NCBI RefSeq assembly: GCF_000429685.1
Contig: NZ_AUCI01000011.1
Location: 62,001-126,000, forward strand
Source: Salibacterium aidingense DSM 18341
GTDB lineage: Bacteria > Bacillota > Bacilli > Bacillales > Marinococcaceae
Reading direction: 5' to 3'
DNA length: 64,000 nt
The position numbers and the translations under genes are program-made. The notes beneath the pieces are model-generated. The model had not been told where the DNA came from and made no database searches. It worked only from the letters and a program-made list of their open reading frames with translations. Position 1 is the first letter of the stretch. Each line of letters starts with the position of its first letter. Positions 53,388 through 62,207 of the stretch are shown here, piece by piece.

Positions 53388-53828
53388 ATGTTGAGGAATC
53401 TGCGGCACGGGCTTATCATGTGGATTCCCTTTGCCCTGCTGTGTACCGCTGCTGGTTTCGGAGTAGAGCTGGTGGAGGGAAGCAAGATTACAATAACAGC
53501 CTATTTTGGCTTTCGAAATATCGGCACAGGTTTTCTTCTTATGATCTGGTTTGCGGCGGTTCTCGTTTATCCTATTACCTTTCTGCCGCTGTCCCTTTTA
53601 ATAAGTGAAACCGCAAATCGGCTCACAGCGCGGGTCTTCATTTACACATTGATCAGCGGTCTGAGCGGTCTCTGGTATTTTAATAGTGCCTACGAAACTT
53701 ATTGGCAGCAGTATGCCCTGAACAGCACCAGCGCTGTCCTCTTTTTTGGAGCGGCAGGAATGTTGTATGCGCTGCTCGATCATTATCTTTTTAACCATCC
53801 GAAGGCCTTCCGCGGGGAAAAAGAATAG
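53388..53828 (+). CDS. Four-TM membrane protein, unknown
   Basis: 146 residues from the ATG at 53388, with GGAAGGAG upstream (an ATG at 53373 precedes that site). Four hydrophobic segments: residues 9-27, 46-68, 82-98 and 112-130, with the basic C-terminus PKAFRGEKE inside. No family recognised. The 295 bases upstream contain a short ORF-like stretch (ends GNINTTPAPKG) without a start, probably decayed. Confidence 0.65.
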   Translation: MLRNLRHGLIMWIPFALLCTAAGFGVELVEGSKITITAYFGFRNIGTGFLLMIWFAAVLVYPITFLPLSLLISETANRLTARVFIYTLISGLSGLWYFNSAYETYWQQYALNSTSAVLFFGAAGMLYALLDHYLFNHPKAFRGEKE

Positions 53829-53871
53829 AAACAACCAGCTGTACAAGAATATGAAAGTAAGGTGGATGTAA

Positions 53872-54273
53872 ATGAATTTCAATAGTTTTACAGCTCATCA
53901 AGTCAGAATCGCCAGGCCGACGGATAAATTAGAAGAGGTCATCGATTTTTATGAGAGAGGATTAGGTCTCAGCAAAATCGAGGAATTTAAGAGTAAGGAG
54001 TATGCAGGAGTGATATTCGGGCTGCCCGGGGTTGACTATCACTTGGAATTCACCCGCCATACAGATGGAAGTCCCTGCCCTGCGCCAACGAAAGATAATC
54101 TCTTAGTATTTTACATACCAAATGAAAATGAACTTCATCAAGTCTCCGATCGGTTAAACAACATGGGGTATAAAGAAACAGCACCTGAAAACAGCTATTG
54201 GAAAGAACAAGGAAAGACAATAGAAGATCCAGACGGCTGGAGAATTGTTTTGATGAATAGACCGTATGAATAA
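53872..54273 (+). CDS. VOC family protein
   Basis: 133 residues, ATG after AAGGTGG, 43 bases after the membrane protein. VOC pattern: HQVRIARPTDKLEEVIDFYERGLGL, GVIFGLPGVDYHLEFTRH, LLVFYIPNENELHQVSDRL and a C-terminal IEDPDGWRIVLMN. Metal-ligand-like His and Glu are in YHLEF. Substrate unknown; no partner repressor adjacent. Confidence 0.85.
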   Translation: MNFNSFTAHQVRIARPTDKLEEVIDFYERGLGLSKIEEFKSKEYAGVIFGLPGVDYHLEFTRHTDGSPCPAPTKDNLLVFYIPNENELHQVSDRLNNMGYKETAPENSYWKEQGKTIEDPDGWRIVLMNRPYE

Positions 54274-54445
54274 AAGTAATCTCCCTCTTCTGCTCCAAGT
54301 AAACATTTTATAATGGAACTGACAGGACAGGGAATTGTATTTAGTAACCAGCAGCGTCCGCTTAATAGATTTAGATATCATGATGAAAGAATACAAGCAC
54401 TCCCTTTTCTCTAGCATATTCTGTTAGAGAAAGGGGGGACTGAAA

Positions 54446-54679
54446 GTGAGAGAACACCACAGCCATCACCACAGGCGTAGATCCCGATGCGGATGCGAGG
54501 ACAGTATAAGAAAATTAAAAAGATCTCATGACTGCGATTGTGAAACCAGGCGTGAATGCCTCATAGAATGCAGCGAAAAATTAAACAGGTGTCTTATAAA
54601 ATGCAGATCCTGCGACGACTACTGTTTGGAATGCTGTGTGCAGGATGCCATCCGATGTTTCGACCGATGCTTTTATTAA
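54446..54679 (+). CDS. Cys/His-rich microprotein, probable metal binder
   Basis: 77 residues from a GTG with AAAGGGGGG upstream. The N-terminus has a His/Arg cluster (HHSHHHRRRSR) and the rest has 14 Cys in repeated CxxxC spacing: RECLIECSEKLNRCLIKC and CVQDAIRCFDRC, plus CDDYCLECC. Helices with CxxxC on one face resemble the four-helix copper-binding Cys-rich (Csp/DUF326-like) proteins, which usually are longer. Copper or zinc sequestration is a reasonable guess. No known transporter or sensor is adjacent. Confidence 0.7.
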   Translation: MREHHSHHHRRRSRCGCEDSIRKLKRSHDCDCETRRECLIECSEKLNRCLIKCRSCDDYCLECCVQDAIRCFDRCFY

Positions 54680-54692
54680 ATGGAATAGTTGC

Positions 54693-54731
54693 TTCAGGCG
54701 GTATAAGGCGTCGTGCCTTTAGCCGCCTGAA
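54693..54731. repeat. Large perfect hairpin after the Cys-rich gene
   Basis: TTCAGGCGG and CCGCCTGAA (9 bp), with an inner AAGGC/GCCTT stem (5 bp) separated by 3-base internal loops. Without an immediate T-run it is not a classic terminator. It may be a termination-plus-stability hairpin, since it directly follows the stop at 54679. Confidence 0.5.
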
Positions 54732-54804
54732 CTTTACATATGATGAAAAGTCTTAAACTGCCTGAAAAGAAAATCCATTTAAAAACAGAAAGGAGTTGAA
54801 AATC

Positions 54805-55041
54805 ATGAAGGCTTTGGGCTGGGCTGTTTTAGCTACGATTATTTTATTTTTTGGAACAATATTTATCGTATCTCCGATTATGTCTCATTTAGGTTATAGT
54901 TCAGTTGAAGCTTCCTATCATTTACAGACTCATGCGTTAATTGTCACCCTCATTTTTACAGTTATCTTTTGTACTATTGCTGGATCGCAGTATGTCGTAG
55001 AAGAGGTCAAAAATATCATGAAACATAACAACGAGGAGTAG
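54805..55041 (+). CDS. Small two-TM membrane protein
   Basis: 78 residues from the ATG at 54805, with AAAGGAG upstream. Two hydrophobic segments: residues 5-25 (AVLATIILFFGTIFIVSPIM) and 42-62 (ALIVTLIFTVIFCTIAG), ending VVEEVKNIMKHNNEE. No family recognised. Own terminator downstream. Confidence 0.65.
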   Translation: MKALGWAVLATIILFFGTIFIVSPIMSHLGYSSVEASYHLQTHALIVTLIFTVIFCTIAGSQYVVEEVKNIMKHNNEE

Positions 55042-55108
55042 TCCACTTTTTATAACGGAAACCCAAAATATATACTTTTTTAGGGTTCTATAACTTCAAT
55101 ATTCCTAT

Positions 55109-55139
55109 AAAACCGCCTATGCACGACAGGCGGTTTTTT
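55109..55139 (+). terminator. Rho-independent terminator
   Basis: AAAACCGCCT and AGGCGGTTTT, 10-bp stem, 9-base loop and a T-run. Ends the small membrane protein gene. Confidence 0.85.
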
Positions 55140-55204
55140 ATGTTTTTACACCGCGTTTACTAGTCATCTGTTCCATTTTAAATGTTTGTATTAAACATAT
55201 ATAA

Positions 55205-55233
55205 TTGACATATTTGTTTAAAACAAACATAAT
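55205..55233 (+). promoter_or_regulatory. DeoR operon promoter with palindromic operator
   Basis: TTGACA (55205-55210), 17-base spacer, CATAAT (55228-55233). The spacer holds TTTGTTT-A-AAACAAA (55213-55227), a perfect 15-base palindrome. Related TGTTTGT half-sites lie at 55184 and 55253. DeoR proteins bind such repeated motifs; repression by the first gene's product is expected. Confidence 0.65.
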
Positions 55234-55277
55234 ATAAATATAAAATGATAAAAACAAACAAAAAAGGGAGAAGAATC

Positions 55278-56075
55278 GTGAATGTAGAGGAACGAAGAGA
55301 ACAGATTATAGAGATGGTCAAACAGAAAAAAAGGGTGGATCTAGAGAAGCTGACAGTTTTTTTCAATGTTTCCACGATGACCATCCGCCGTGATCTGGCT
55401 CAATTGGAGCAGGATGGCGAGATTATTCGAACCCATGGCGGGGCTGTTCCCGCGGAACGTGAAAAGGGAGAAACTCCCTACGTTCAAAAAGAGAGCGCCA
55501 ATAAAGAAGCGAAAAAAGCCATTGCCGTCAAAGCAGCGGAACGGGTTCATGATCACTCCACCCTGATTCTGGATTCCGGCACAACGACGCTGGAGCTGGC
55601 GAAATGTTTAAGGGAAAGAGAAAGTCTCAGAATTATTACCAACGATATTCTTATTGCGGCGGAATTACTATACAGTCCTGTTGAGGTCATCGTGGCAGGC
55701 GGAGAACTGCAGAGGGACGTTGGCGCCATGTTCGGTGCTTATACGCAGGATCTGATATCGTCCCTCTATGTCGATCAATTCTTCCTTGGCGCCCATTCCG
55801 TGGACACAAAAGCAGGGGTAACGGCTCCGACCTTAGAAAAAGCCCGGATAAAACAGCTCATGATGAAGGCCGCCGCAGAAACGTGGATGCTGGCAGATTC
55901 CAGCAAATTCGGTCACACATCCTTTGTTCATGTCAGCAGCTTGAAAAAATTAGATGGCATCATTACAGATGATGGATTACAAATGACCGGGCTCATCGAT
56001 TCGTATCATGACAATGTGCTTCTAGCTGAAAGCAAAGGGGAGATCGCGGATGAAGATCGGTATTATCGCAGATGA
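55278..56075 (+). CDS. DeoR family transcriptional regulator
   Basis: 265 residues from the GTG at 55278 (AAAGGGAGAAG upstream; the longer reading lacks a site). N-terminal DeoR winged helix: ERREQIIEMVKQKKRVDLEKL, VSTMTIRRDLAQLEQDG and IRTHGGAVP. C-terminal DeoRC sensor: LDSGTTTLELA, ITNDILIAAEL, VAGGELQRDVGAMFG and ADSSKFGHTSF, a sugar-phosphate isomerase-like fold. The likely inducer is an acid-sugar phosphate of the pathway encoded downstream. Its end overlaps the kinase start by 26 bases. Confidence 0.9.
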   Translation: MNVEERREQIIEMVKQKKRVDLEKLTVFFNVSTMTIRRDLAQLEQDGEIIRTHGGAVPAEREKGETPYVQKESANKEAKKAIAVKAAERVHDHSTLILDSGTTTLELAKCLRERESLRIITNDILIAAELLYSPVEVIVAGGELQRDVGAMFGAYTQDLISSLYVDQFFLGAHSVDTKAGVTAPTLEKARIKQLMMKAAAETWMLADSSKFGHTSFVHVSSLKKLDGIITDDGLQMTGLIDSYHDNVLLAESKGEIADEDRYYRR

Positions 56076-57456
56076 TTTAACGGGGGCCAATGCTTCTGGC
56101 GTTCGCTTGTCAAAACAAGGCTTTCGCGCGATGACTGTCCTGCACAGCGCTGCTTTTCCTGAAGAAGAGCCGTATGATGCGATCGTGATGGATACAGACA
56201 GCAGATATATGGATGAAACCATAGCGAAGCATAGAGTGCAATCCGCTATTGGTGAGCTTGATAATTGGGGAGCAGCGGTACTATCCAAAAGAATAGACAG
56301 CACCCTGCGTGGTAATGTCGGGACGGAAATAGATACTATTCTGGAGGTGAAAGACGGTGCTGTGGCGGTACTGGCTCCTTCCTTTCCTGATTCTTCAAGG
56401 ATTGTGTCCGGGGGTTACATGCTGGTCGAAAACGAGGCCCTGGAAAGTACAGATGCCGCCAGGGATCCGGTGAAACCAATCACCCAATCCTGGGTCCCAG
56501 GTATTCTTGAAAATCAAAGCAGCTATAAGGTCGATTCTATACCTTTGCAGGATATTTTAAGCTCGTCTGCACATGTTGCGGAGATGCTGAGAACCAAGAT
56601 ACAAAACGGGTCCCGCATCATATGCTGTGATGCGGTTTCGAACAAGGACCTGGAGACGATTGCCAGGGCAATGAGCAGTATCGATACCCCCTTTTTATTT
56701 CCCGTCGACCCGGGGCCGCTGACAGCAGAATACGTGAAACAACGTTTCGCTCAAAAAACATTCGCAATTCAAGCCCCGGTTTTGGCATTAGTAGGCAGTG
56801 CCACCGCATTGACAGGGGGACAGCTGGAGTACGTGATGAAAAAAATGGAAGCAGACGTGATATACGTAGATGCAGAAAAGCTTGCCAGCTATACGGGTAC
56901 GTGGGTAGAAGAAGTCGATCACACAGCTGCGAAAGCAAAAAAGCAGCTGCTCACCAGTGAAATCTTGATCATCACAACCCACAAGCCAGGGTTCGGATTG
57001 ATTGATCTCAAAAAACAGTCACAGAAGGAAGGATACAGTGAAGATGCCCTCGCCAAAAGAATAGCAGATGGGTTAGGTAACATTTTCAGGAAGGTGATGC
57101 AGGAAAATGATTTACCTAAAACAGCCTGCTTTTCCAGCGGCGGCGACGTCACGGCTTCTATCTGTGCATTTGCTCGTGCAAACGGAATTGAGCTGATAGA
57201 TGAAGTCCTTCCCCTTACCGCCTACGGCCAGCTGACAGGAGGGTACTTTCACGGTCTTCCTATCATTACAAAGGGTGGCATGGTAGGAGAGGAAACTGCC
57301 ATGTATGAATCGTTGAAATTTTTACAGACGACATTAGCGAAACAAGGAGGAAATAAGAATGCTAGAGAAAGCGGTAATTGCTGTACCAATGGGGGATCCG
57401 GCCGGCATAGGACCGGAAATAACAGTGAAAGCACTGAGTCAGCAGGAGGTGTATGA
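56050..57456 (+). CDS. Four-carbon acid sugar kinase (DUF1537)
   Basis: ATG inside the deoR end, with AAAGGGGAG upstream. Family landmarks: [12 protein letters not shown], the N-terminal sugar-binding DTDSRYMD and [15 protein letters not shown], and the C-terminal nucleotide-binding [20 protein letters not shown] and [16 protein letters not shown]. It phosphorylates D-threonate, L-threonate, erythronate or a similar acid, giving the substrate of PdxA2. The family end is around 57330. Here the ORF runs 98 bases into pdxA2 with a Ser/Gly/Thr tail of no family character, so a one-base indel before the normal TAA (57354-57356 in the next frame) is suspected. Confidence 0.88.
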   Translation: MKIGIIADDLTGANASGVRLSKQGFRAMTVLHSAAFPEEEPYDAIVMDTDSRYMDETIAKHRVQSAIGELDNWGAAVLSKRIDSTLRGNVGTEIDTILEVKDGAVAVLAPSFPDSSRIVSGGYMLVENEALESTDAARDPVKPITQSWVPGILENQSSYKVDSIPLQDILSSSAHVAEMLRTKIQNGSRIICCDAVSNKDLETIARAMSSIDTPFLFPVDPGPLTAEYVKQRFAQKTFAIQAPVLALVGSATALTGGQLEYVMKKMEADVIYVDAEKLASYTGTWVEEVDHTAAKAKKQLLTSEILIITTHKPGFGLIDLKKQSQKEGYSEDALAKRIADGLGNIFRKVMQENDLPKTACFSSGGDVTASICAFARANGIELIDEVLPLTAYGQLTGGYFHGLPIITKGGMVGEETAMYESLKFLQTTLAKQGGNKNARESGNCCTNGGSGRHRTGNNSESTESAGGV

Positions 57457-58369
57457 GGCAGGAAAACCATTTGTTATTGGGCAGACAGACATTTTGGAAA
57501 AAGCCGTTGATGTCACGGGGGTAAACCTGAAGCTGAACGAAATCACGGATCCAGCAGAAGCAGATTATCAGTTTGGACAGATCGATGTCATCAACCTGAA
57601 CAACGTGGACACTCCTTCCTGGGAATACGGAGAAGTGCAGGCCCAATGCGGATGGGCGGCTTATGAATATATAAAGAAAGCCGTCGAGCTTGCCAGAGAT
57701 AAAAAAGCGAATGTCATTGCTACCACCCCCATTAATAAAGAATCGCTTCGGGCGGCTGAGGTTCCTCATATCGGCCACACTGAAATACTTGCTGATATGA
57801 CAGACACAAAGGATCCGTTGACGATGTTTGAAGTACGCAATTTAAGAATATTTTTTCTGACCCGCCATTTATCTCTTAAAGATGCGATCGATCAAATGAC
57901 GGCGGAACGTGTATATGATTATCTAAAAAGATGCAACAACGCCCTGCAAAGAATTGGCGTAGAAAACAGAAAAATGGCAGTGGCCGGGTTGAATCCCCAC
58001 AGTGGAGAGAATGGATTGTTCGGCACAGAAGAGGTGGACGAAATTACACCAGGAATTGAAAAAGCCAAACAGGATGGATTGGACGTAGAAGGGCCGGTGC
58101 CTGCGGATTCTGTCTTTTATCAAGCCCTGCAGGGTAAGTACGATGCCGTTCTCTCGCTGTATCACGATCAAGGACATATAGCCGCGAAAATGACGGATTT
58201 TGAAAGAACAATTTCTGTTACCAATGATCTCCCGTTTCTGCGGACATCGGTGGATCATGGAACAGCCTTTGATATTGCCGGCAAAGGGATAGCAAGCTCT
58301 GTCAGTATGGAAGAATGCATAAAACTGGCCGCGAAATATGCCCCGCATTTTACAGGTGCGGCCACCTGA
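57359..58369 (+). CDS. pdxA2: PdxA2-type 4-phospho-acid-sugar dehydrogenase/decarboxylase
   Basis: 336 residues, ATG after AAGGAGGAAATAAGA. PdxA family: [30 protein letters not shown], a metal-ligand-rich [13 protein letters not shown], and [12 protein letters not shown] with [12 protein letters not shown]. In DUF1537-linked loci PdxA2 acts on 4-phospho-D-threonate or -erythronate and decarboxylates it to dihydroxyacetone phosphate; it is not the B6 biosynthetic PdxA. Location after the kinase supports this. Confidence 0.9.
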   Translation: MLEKAVIAVPMGDPAGIGPEITVKALSQQEVYEAGKPFVIGQTDILEKAVDVTGVNLKLNEITDPAEADYQFGQIDVINLNNVDTPSWEYGEVQAQCGWAAYEYIKKAVELARDKKANVIATTPINKESLRAAEVPHIGHTEILADMTDTKDPLTMFEVRNLRIFFLTRHLSLKDAIDQMTAERVYDYLKRCNNALQRIGVENRKMAVAGLNPHSGENGLFGTEEVDEITPGIEKAKQDGLDVEGPVPADSVFYQALQGKYDAVLSLYHDQGHIAAKMTDFERTISVTNDLPFLRTSVDHGTAFDIAGKGIASSVSMEECIKLAAKYAPHFTGAAT

Positions 58370-58381
58370 TGGAGAGGATGG

Positions 58382-58420
58382 ATCAAAAGCTGATGAAAAA
58401 GGAAACCATCAGCTTTTGAT
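58382..58420 (+). terminator. Strong 14-bp hairpin between pdxA2 and gntP
   Basis: ATCAAAAGCTGATG and CATCAGCTTTTGAT are perfectly complementary around an 11-base A-rich loop. The T-rich 3' arm makes it a possible terminator in an A/U-type stem. It probably limits expression of the permease compared with the enzymes, or protects the upstream mRNA end. Confidence 0.65.
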
Positions 58421-58462
58421 TTCCTAAATAAAATCTATTCATGAAAAGGAGAGGTGAAAACG

Positions 58463-59833
58463 ATGGAGGTTTCCGGAGCGCAAATGATTATTGGCCTGAT
58501 CCTTGGTATTTTTGTTTTGATTGCGCTTGTGTTAAAGACGAAAATCCATGCTTTTGTAGCTTTGTTGATTGCTGCTTCCATTACGGGGATTGTTGGCGGG
58601 ATGGCACCTCCTGATGTCATCGGTGCGATTACCTTTGGTTTTGGGGACACATTGAGCACGATTGGTATCGTTATCGGACTCGGAGTCATGATGGGAAGAG
58701 TACTGGAAGTGTCAGGCGCCGCCGAACGGATGGCTTACACTTTTATCAAATGGCTTGGAAAAAAGAAAGAAGAATGGGCCATGGCTATCGCAGGGTATGT
58801 CGTTTCTATTCCCATCTTTGTGGATTCTGCATTTGTTATATTAATGCCGCTTGTGAAAGCGCTGTCATCGAAAACCGGCAAATCCGTAGTCAGTCTGGGA
58901 GTAGCTCTAGGCGTTGGGTTGACAGCAACGCACCACGTCGTTCCTCCGACTCCGGGACCGTTAGGGGTTGCCGGCATTTTTGAAATCGATGTAGGTCTCA
59001 TGCTGTTATGGGGGCTGCTCTTTGGCATTCCTATCGTTATCTCCGGTGTTTTTTACGCAAAGTGGATAGGGAAAAAAATATATCAAGTACCAGCCAAAGA
59101 CGGACTGGATTACGTCCGGCCTGATCAGCCGGCAACCCTGGAAGAATATTACGAAATGCAGGAATCAAAAGACCTGCCCGGATTTGTCATTTCTGTGGCT
59201 CCGATTATTCTTCCTGTTATCCTAATTTTTTTGAATACCACTATCGATGGGCTGGGGATGGAAGGCGTTTTCGCGGACTATGCAGCGTTTTTCGGCTCTC
59301 CGGTTATTGCTGTGGCGATTGGGTTGATCGTCGCGATTTACGGGCTGTTTCATAAGGTGAGGCAGTCCGATGCGATGGAACGGATGGAAGAAGGCATGCA
59401 GACCGCTGGTATTATTCTTTTAGTAACCGGTGCCGGCGGAGCTCTTGGAGAGGTTTTACGGGAAAGCGGGAGCGGCGATTTTATCGGCGAACAAATTGCT
59501 GCCACGCCGCTTCCCCCGATTTTAATACCGTTTTTTGTCGCCACCTTTGTCCGGCTGATTCAGGGAAGCGGAACCGTTGCTATGATCACAGGGGCCTCCA
59601 TTTCAGCACCGATCATCGCCGGGATGGATGTGAATATGGTCTTTGCTGCGATTGCTGCAACGCTTGGTTCCACCGTATTTTCCTACTTCAATGACAGTTT
59701 GTTCTGGGTCGTCAACCGGATGCTCGGAATTAAAAACGTGAAGGAGCAGCTCTTGGTCTGGTCGGTGCCGACTACCATTGCCTGGTTTGTATCGCTGATC
59801 ATGCTCGTTGTTGTTAATGGATTGTTCGGGTGA
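58463..59833 (+). CDS. GntP family permease
   Basis: 456 residues from the ATG at 58463, with AAAGGAGAGG upstream. 12-13 hydrophobic segments. GntP landmarks: GFGDTLSTIGIVIGLGVMMG, IPIFVDSAFVILMPL, TATHHVVPPTPGPLG and LVTGAGGALGEVLRESG, and a C-terminal SFFNDSLFWVV-like block (YFNDSLFWVVNRM). GntP carriers take up gluconate and related acids by proton symport. In this DeoR/DUF1537/PdxA2 locus the substrate is probably a four-carbon acid such as threonate or erythronate. Confidence 0.92.
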   Translation: MEVSGAQMIIGLILGIFVLIALVLKTKIHAFVALLIAASITGIVGGMAPPDVIGAITFGFGDTLSTIGIVIGLGVMMGRVLEVSGAAERMAYTFIKWLGKKKEEWAMAIAGYVVSIPIFVDSAFVILMPLVKALSSKTGKSVVSLGVALGVGLTATHHVVPPTPGPLGVAGIFEIDVGLMLLWGLLFGIPIVISGVFYAKWIGKKIYQVPAKDGLDYVRPDQPATLEEYYEMQESKDLPGFVISVAPIILPVILIFLNTTIDGLGMEGVFADYAAFFGSPVIAVAIGLIVAIYGLFHKVRQSDAMERMEEGMQTAGIILLVTGAGGALGEVLRESGSGDFIGEQIAATPLPPILIPFFVATFVRLIQGSGTVAMITGASISAPIIAGMDVNMVFAAIAATLGSTVFSYFNDSLFWVVNRMLGIKNVKEQLLVWSVPTTIAWFVSLIMLVVVNGLFG

Positions 59834-59942
59834 GGCAGCCGAAGTTAAATGTATCAGGAGCAAGCTCTATGATTCTCTAAAAAAGAAGCCCCATATTATA
59901 TAGAAAGCGGAGCGAACATCAGGTACCCAGTGGTTATTAGCG

Positions 59943-59975
59943 GGCGCCTATCTGGTAGGAGAAGGCGCCTTTCCT
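59943..59975 (+). terminator. Probable terminator of the gntP operon
   Basis: GGCGCC (59943-59948) and GGCGCC (59964-59969) pair around a loop that includes CCTA/TAGG, followed by TTTCC and TTTTT further on. A moderate rho-independent signal. Confidence 0.5.
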
Positions 59976-60034
59976 GATTTTTGAAAATAAGCGGAATAAC
60001 ACAATGATGTTATTTCATGAGTTCCATAATCCTA

Positions 60035-60270
60035 TTATAGGAAAGAACCATCCGTTATCTGATGAAAGGTTTGATTGTTGATGATCTCTTCATTGATACT
60101 CTGCAACAACGATACGCTGGCTCTGAATGGTGCCGACCCGCAACTCAGTCTTTCAATTCCAATATTCGATAATTCCGCTAATGAAGGAGTTTCAGCACTA
60201 ACAAGCAGATTGATGGGAAGAGAAATTTCCTTTCTGATTTTTTTTAATAATCTCCCTATCATTTCGCAAA
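60035..60270 (-). pseudogene. C-terminal remnant of an isocitrate lyase/PEP mutase family gene
   Basis: About 75 codons match the end of PEP-mutase/isocitrate lyase superfamily barrels: KEISLPINLLVSAETPSLAEL, SNIGIERLSCGSAPFRASVSLL and INEEIINNQTFHQITDGS. The catalytic N-terminal two-thirds is absent. Upstream frames have stops. The surrounding gap 59834-60439 holds only this fragment and the terminator. Confidence 0.6.
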
Positions 60271-60439
60271 CGGCCGGGATAACAGAAAAGATGGAAGATG
60301 TAATGGGATGGTGAAGAAACAGCATACTTAATGTAGTTGGCTCAATACATCAAAAAGAGCAGCGCAGACTTATGTGCGCTGCTCTTCGCAGCTTATCGGT
60401 TCGGTGCCTTTAACTTACCCTCAGTAAAATGGCACTAAT

Positions 60440-61303
60440 TTATTTCTTTCGAACAGGAAGCCATACTTCACTGTAAGCGTAATCCTTTTTATCCGGATCC
60501 ATGTTCGTGAAAGAAAAAGCGGGGGTGTTGATTACTTCATAATCAGAAGCAGGCAGCCATTCGGAATAAGTTTTTGCATAGGTTTCCTGCAGGGTGGACG
60601 GAAACGGGCCTTCATTTGGAAAGACGGCCCATGTACAGGCTTCCACACGTACTTTTTCCAACAGCTCGCTGACTTGATGGTTCGTGGTTGGTACACCGAT
60701 TAAGTGGGTTAACTCTCCTTCTTCTTTTAAGAATCCAGCGTCTGCCTGATAGGAAGCATTCACTATTTCAAAAGGCTCCATATTCTGCAGGGAATGCATT
60801 TCTTCTTTTTGTTCGTCCGTTATGCTTTCCGCCAGCTTTACAATCTCGTTATTCACCCCTTCGAACTGCATTGGCACCCGTTTGCTGACCCCGGCTAGAT
60901 AAAACGCAGGTTTTTCTTCGATTCTATATTCCATCGTAATTCCTCCTTTAACTGTTATGACAAAGGAAAGCTTCGGAAACGACTGGCTCACCCCTTTTTT
61001 TATAACCTCCGAGGGTAAAAACCCGCTCCATTTTTTAAATGCTCTTGTAAAGCCGTCTACGGACTGGTAGCCGTATTTAAAAGCGACATCCGTTACTCTC
61101 TCCTCCTTCAATAAATCCTTGTTTGCTTCCGCCAGTTTTCTGTTTTTAATATATTCACTCAACGTCCACCCGGAAAGATAAAAAAATATCTGTCTGAAAT
61201 GATAGTCGGAAACCCCGGCATAGGCAGAAATGTTTTCAAGCGGTAGTTCTTCGGTTAAATGATCTTCAATATAGTCCATCACCACGTTTAGCTCTTTTAG
61301 CAA
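60440..61303 (-). CDS. AraC family regulator with GyrI-like effector domain
   Basis: 287 residues from a TTG at 61303, chosen because AAAGGAGGG is ideally placed before it; an upstream in-frame extension to 61339 runs through that site. Two AraC helix-turn-helix motifs (ENISAYAGVSDYHFRQIFFYL and VTDVAFKYGYQSVDGFTRAFKKW, landmarks AGVSDYHFRQ and FKYGYQSVDGF). The C-terminal half is a GyrI/SOUL-like ligand domain (EKPAFYLAGVSKRVP, TWAVFPNEGPFPSTLQ and YSEVWLPV). Likely a multidrug- or stress-responsive activator of the Rob/BmrR-like class. Confidence 0.9.
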   Translation of the reverse strand: MLKELNVVMDYIEDHLTEELPLENISAYAGVSDYHFRQIFFYLSGWTLSEYIKNRKLAEANKDLLKEERVTDVAFKYGYQSVDGFTRAFKKWSGFLPSEVIKKGVSQSFPKLSFVITVKGGITMEYRIEEKPAFYLAGVSKRVPMQFEGVNNEIVKLAESITDEQKEEMHSLQNMEPFEIVNASYQADAGFLKEEGELTHLIGVPTTNHQVSELLEKVRVEACTWAVFPNEGPFPSTLQETYAKTYSEWLPASDYEVINTPAFSFTNMDPDKKDYAYSEVWLPVRKK

Positions 61304-61410
61304 TATATCCCTCCTTTCGTGTTCATCATAGCAAAGCAATGACCAAAATACTCGATAGGTTTAACATAAAATATATCGTATTGTCCCCCCTCGCGAAGGG
61401 ATAACACAAG

Positions 61411-61620
61411 GATTCCAATGCGGAAAGTCTTTACGGAGGAATTAATCCAATCAATTTAGAGCTTGTGTTAAAAATGGTGGATGGTTTTGTACTAGTTGAA
61501 GAAGAGAGTATAATAAAGGCCGTTACACTGGATGGCAAAAGAACACCATTATTGATAAAAGGGGCGGCTACAGCTGGAATTGCAGCAGTCCATGATGGTT
61601 TTTTGCAAGGGTTAGGGTAA
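61411..61620 (+). pseudogene. C-terminal remnant of a threonine/serine dehydratase-like gene
   Basis: The stretch reads DSNAESLYGGINPINLELVLKMVDGFVLVEE, then ESIIKAVTLDG and LIKGAATAGIAAVHDG (landmarks shown separately) before a TAA. This follows the order of the last third of PLP-dependent threonine dehydratases (…VDDVVLVSEEEI…EGAGAAALAAL). No PLP-lysine region or start is present. It lies in the 61304-61774 gap, which holds no other gene. Confidence 0.5.
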
Positions 61621-61774
61621 AAAGGTACTTACATTGAATACAGGAAGCAATATTGAAATGAATCGATGAAATCAATTTGCTTAAACCTACGAGTAGGCTT
61701 TGCGGAACAAAAACTACTGTATAATATATAATCAGGCGATTCATAACTGAACTTACAGAAAGGAAAGATGTATC

Positions 61775-62125
61775 ATGGCCAAACATAAGATCTATACAAT
61801 GAGTGTCGCAAGTGTCTATCCCCATTATGTTACGAAGGTGGAGAAAAAAGGACATACGAAATCAGAAGTCGATGAAATCATCCGTTGGTTGACAGGGTAT
61901 AGCCAGGATGAGTTAGAAGCGCAATTGGAAAAACAGAAAGACTTTGAGACCTTCTTTGCGGAAGCTCCCCAACTGAATCCTTCACGAACTTTGATCAAAG
62001 GGGTGATCTGCGGTGTCCGAGTGGAAGACATTGAAGAACCAACTATGCAGGAAATTCGCTATTTGGATAAGCTGATCGATGAGTTAGCAAAGGGGAAAGC
62101 GATGGAAAAGATTTTGCGGAAATAA
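61775..62125 (+). CDS. DUF2200 domain protein
   Basis: 116 residues, ATG after AAAGGAAAGATG-type site. Single-domain family protein with the signature [73 protein letters not shown] (landmarks [11 protein letters not shown] and MQEIRYLDK). The fold resembles a small YdhG/DUF1801-neighbour protein; no activity is known. Monocistronic with a terminator downstream. Confidence 0.9.
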   Translation: MAKHKIYTMSVASVYPHYVTKVEKKGHTKSEVDEIIRWLTGYSQDELEAQLEKQKDFETFFAEAPQLNPSRTLIKGVICGVRVEDIEEPTMQEIRYLDKLIDELAKGKAMEKILRK

Positions 62126-62207
62126 TAATTAAAATTCCCTGCTATAGAACAGGGTGAAAGAACCTTTTCTTGAAATTATAAGAAATTTTAAACAATATAG
62201 AAACCTT

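Noticed and set aside
60075-60314. Plus-strand ORF of 79 codons
   Set aside because: The opposite strand encodes the recognisable C-terminus of a PEP-mutase-like enzyme in the same interval.
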